A stretch of DNA of 64,000 nt from the NCBI RefSeq assembly GCF_029953635.1, contig NZ_CP124543.1, positions 310,001 to 374,000 on the forward strand, given 5' to 3'. A program made the translations under genes and the position numbers. Source of the stretch: Halotia branconii CENA392 (GTDB lineage Bacteria; Cyanobacteriota; Cyanobacteriia; Cyanobacteriales; Nostocaceae). Positions 62,696 through 64,000 of this stretch are shown here, one piece after another; the stretch's first letter is position 1, and every line of letters starts with the position of its first letter. The notes beneath the pieces are model-generated. The model searched no databases. It was not told where the DNA came from and saw only the letters and a program-made list of their open reading frames with translations.

Positions 62696-64000
62696 ATGTC
62701 GGATACAGAGCCTATTGTAGGCAATATTTCTGTAGATAAAATTTCTCCTGGTGGTAGTGACCCGCAGTGTTTCGATTGGCAAGAAGCATGGTATCCCGTC
62801 CATTATCTTGAGGATTTAGATAAATCAAAACCAACTCCTTTAACAGTATTAGGCAAAGATATTGTGATTTGGTGGGATAAGCAAGCAAAATCCTGGAGAA
62901 TATTCACAGATCAGTGTCCTCATCGTTTAGCGCCACTCTCCGAAGGTAGAATTAACAATGATGGACTATTAGAGTGTCCATATCACGGCTGTCATTCTCT
63001 GGAGATGGCAATTGCCAACGTATTCCCCAGCAACCTCCAGGCGGAACAGCGGAAACTTCTTCACGAGCTTGTGCAGTATCATTACCTACAACTGAACGAC
63101 AAGGACTATTGTTTGTTTATGTTGGCAACCCAGAAAATGCCGCCAAAACAACAGTTCCTATAATCGAACCTTTAGAAGAATCACCTGATGGCTGGGTCAT
63201 AATCAATACATTTAGAGATGTACCTTACGATGCACTGACACTTTTAGAAAATATACTTGATCCCAGTCACGTAGCTTTCACACATCACCGAACTGTAGGC
63301 AATAGAGCCAATGCAACTGCTTTAGGATTAGAGGTCATTGAATCTGGAAAACAGGGATTCAAAGGCGTTTGGCAGCAAGGTATAAAACCAAACCAGTCAG
63401 GAAAACTATCGACAACTTTCGTCGCTCCTTGTTTAATGTGGCATGATATCAATTCTGAACGAGGAAGAATTATCACTTCTGTTTATGCAACACCAATTCG
63501 TAAAGGTGAATGTCGTTTATTTGCGCGTTTTCCTTTCAAGTTTTCTTCTAAACTTCCGGGTTTATTTATTCAGCTAAGACCACGCTGGTATTATCATATT
63601 GGACAAAATGGGGTTTTAGAAGACGATCAAATTTTCCTTCATTATCAAGAACGTTATTTAGCAGCCAAAGGAGGTAGTTATAACTTTGCTAAGGCCTTTT
63701 ATCTCCCTACCAAAGCAGACAGTTTTGTTTTTGAATTGCGCCAGTGGGTCAACCAATATAATGCTGAACCATTTCCAGGGGAGAGTTTTCCACCAATAGT
63801 ACCGAGAGAGAAGCTGCTAGAAAGGTATAACTCGCATACATTAAATTGTGCAAGTTGTAGAACTGCACTTGTTAATATTCAGCGATTGAAGTTATGGTGT
63901 GGAATTATAACAGTATTTGCTTTAATCAGCACTCCAGTTTTATCATTATTTTTCCATCCAAGATCTATTCCAGTCGCAGTGGCTGAAACATTAACACCCC
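62696..64000 (+). pseudogene. Rieske oxygenase (pheophorbide a oxygenase/Tic55-like), frameshifted and cut by window edge
   Basis: The first frame gives DWQEAWYPVHYLEDLDKSKP and the Rieske cluster motif CPHRLAPLSEG...LECPYHG (near residues 73-98). Just after YHG, at about 62988-62995, one base is missing: the expected Trp-Ala-Phe reads Cys-His-Ser and this frame ends at 63163. The +2 frame continues the protein without a break to the edge: SGDGNCQRIPQQPPGG, LLFVYVGNP, then NILDPSHVAFTHHRTVGN with mononuclear-iron ligands (Asp-x2-His-x4-His), and near the edge CASCRTAL followed by a hydrophobic span. That layout fits the PaO/ACD1/Tic55 family, acting on chlorophyll breakdown products or similar. 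A recent frameshift or a sequencing error. Confidence 0.85.

Noticed and set aside
1-64000. tRNA, rRNA or other known structured RNA genes
   Set aside because: I read the gaps on both strands and recognised no cloverleaf, rRNA or riboswitch core; a covariance-model scan would be needed to be certain.

Overview
The window is cyanobacterial, most likely from a filamentous Nostocales-type genome. GCGATCGC (HIP1-like) octamers are frequent. There are PEP-CTERM proteins, a DevBCA-type exporter, a SipA-like NblS-pathway protein, a CYP110-like P450 and a ScyA-like thiamine-diphosphate enzyme. Gaps are full of small dispersed repeats: GTAATTCGTAAT-type tracts, GCAAAGGCGCAAAG-type tracts and MITE-like elements. 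No rRNA, tRNA or CRISPR array was recognised.

Left third (1-23.6 kb): a partial spondin-domain gene and a PEP-CTERM protein, then a compact lipopeptide or lipo-polyketide cluster read leftwards. In transcription order this is an AraC-type response regulator, an MFS exporter, a free-standing carrier protein, an Sfp/HetI-type phosphopantetheinyl transferase, an embedded PrlF/YhaV toxin-antitoxin pair, a 3128-residue FAAL-ACP-KS-AT-KR-ACP-KS-(dead AT) synthase, and a 1670-residue ACP-C-PCP-A-C synthetase. A P450 is divergent at the right end. A fatty acid would be adenylated by the FAAL, extended at least once with malonate, passed to the synthetase and joined to one amino acid. No thioesterase is present.

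Middle (23.6-38 kb): a tandem ribbon-helix-helix-like protein, a devB-devC-devA exporter operon, an aromatic amino acid hydroxylase, a LysE-type exporter, a NarL-type response regulator, and a likely operon of a ScyA-like ThDP enzyme, a KAS III-like enzyme lacking the usual His, a GDSL hydrolase with a PEP-CTERM tail and an O-methyltransferase. I do not recognise this pathway. It is the best candidate, with the hybrid megasynthase, for undescribed chemistry.

Right part (38-64 kb): mostly housekeeping and signalling genes: recR (apparently with an ACG start), a GH10-like lipoprotein or secreted hydrolase, a sugar ABC permease, an amidase, map, argB, sipA, a periplasmic LTxxQ protein divergent from a NarL-type two-component pair, a cytidine/guanine-deaminase-like enzyme, a potassium channel with a zinc ribbon, a GT39 glycosyltransferase, a MASE1 hybrid histidine kinase, and a frameshifted Rieske oxygenase running off the edge. 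Broken genes (a Uma2 pseudogene, an RTX tail, an Rpn tail) and repeats concentrate at 42.9-44.6 kb and 56.2-58.3 kb.

Two themes run through the window. Dispersed intergenic repeats have entered coding sequence in frame, especially the interdomain linkers of the megasynthases. A duplicated 24-codon micro-ORF flanking the toxin-antitoxin pair differs at ten positions, all synonymous.
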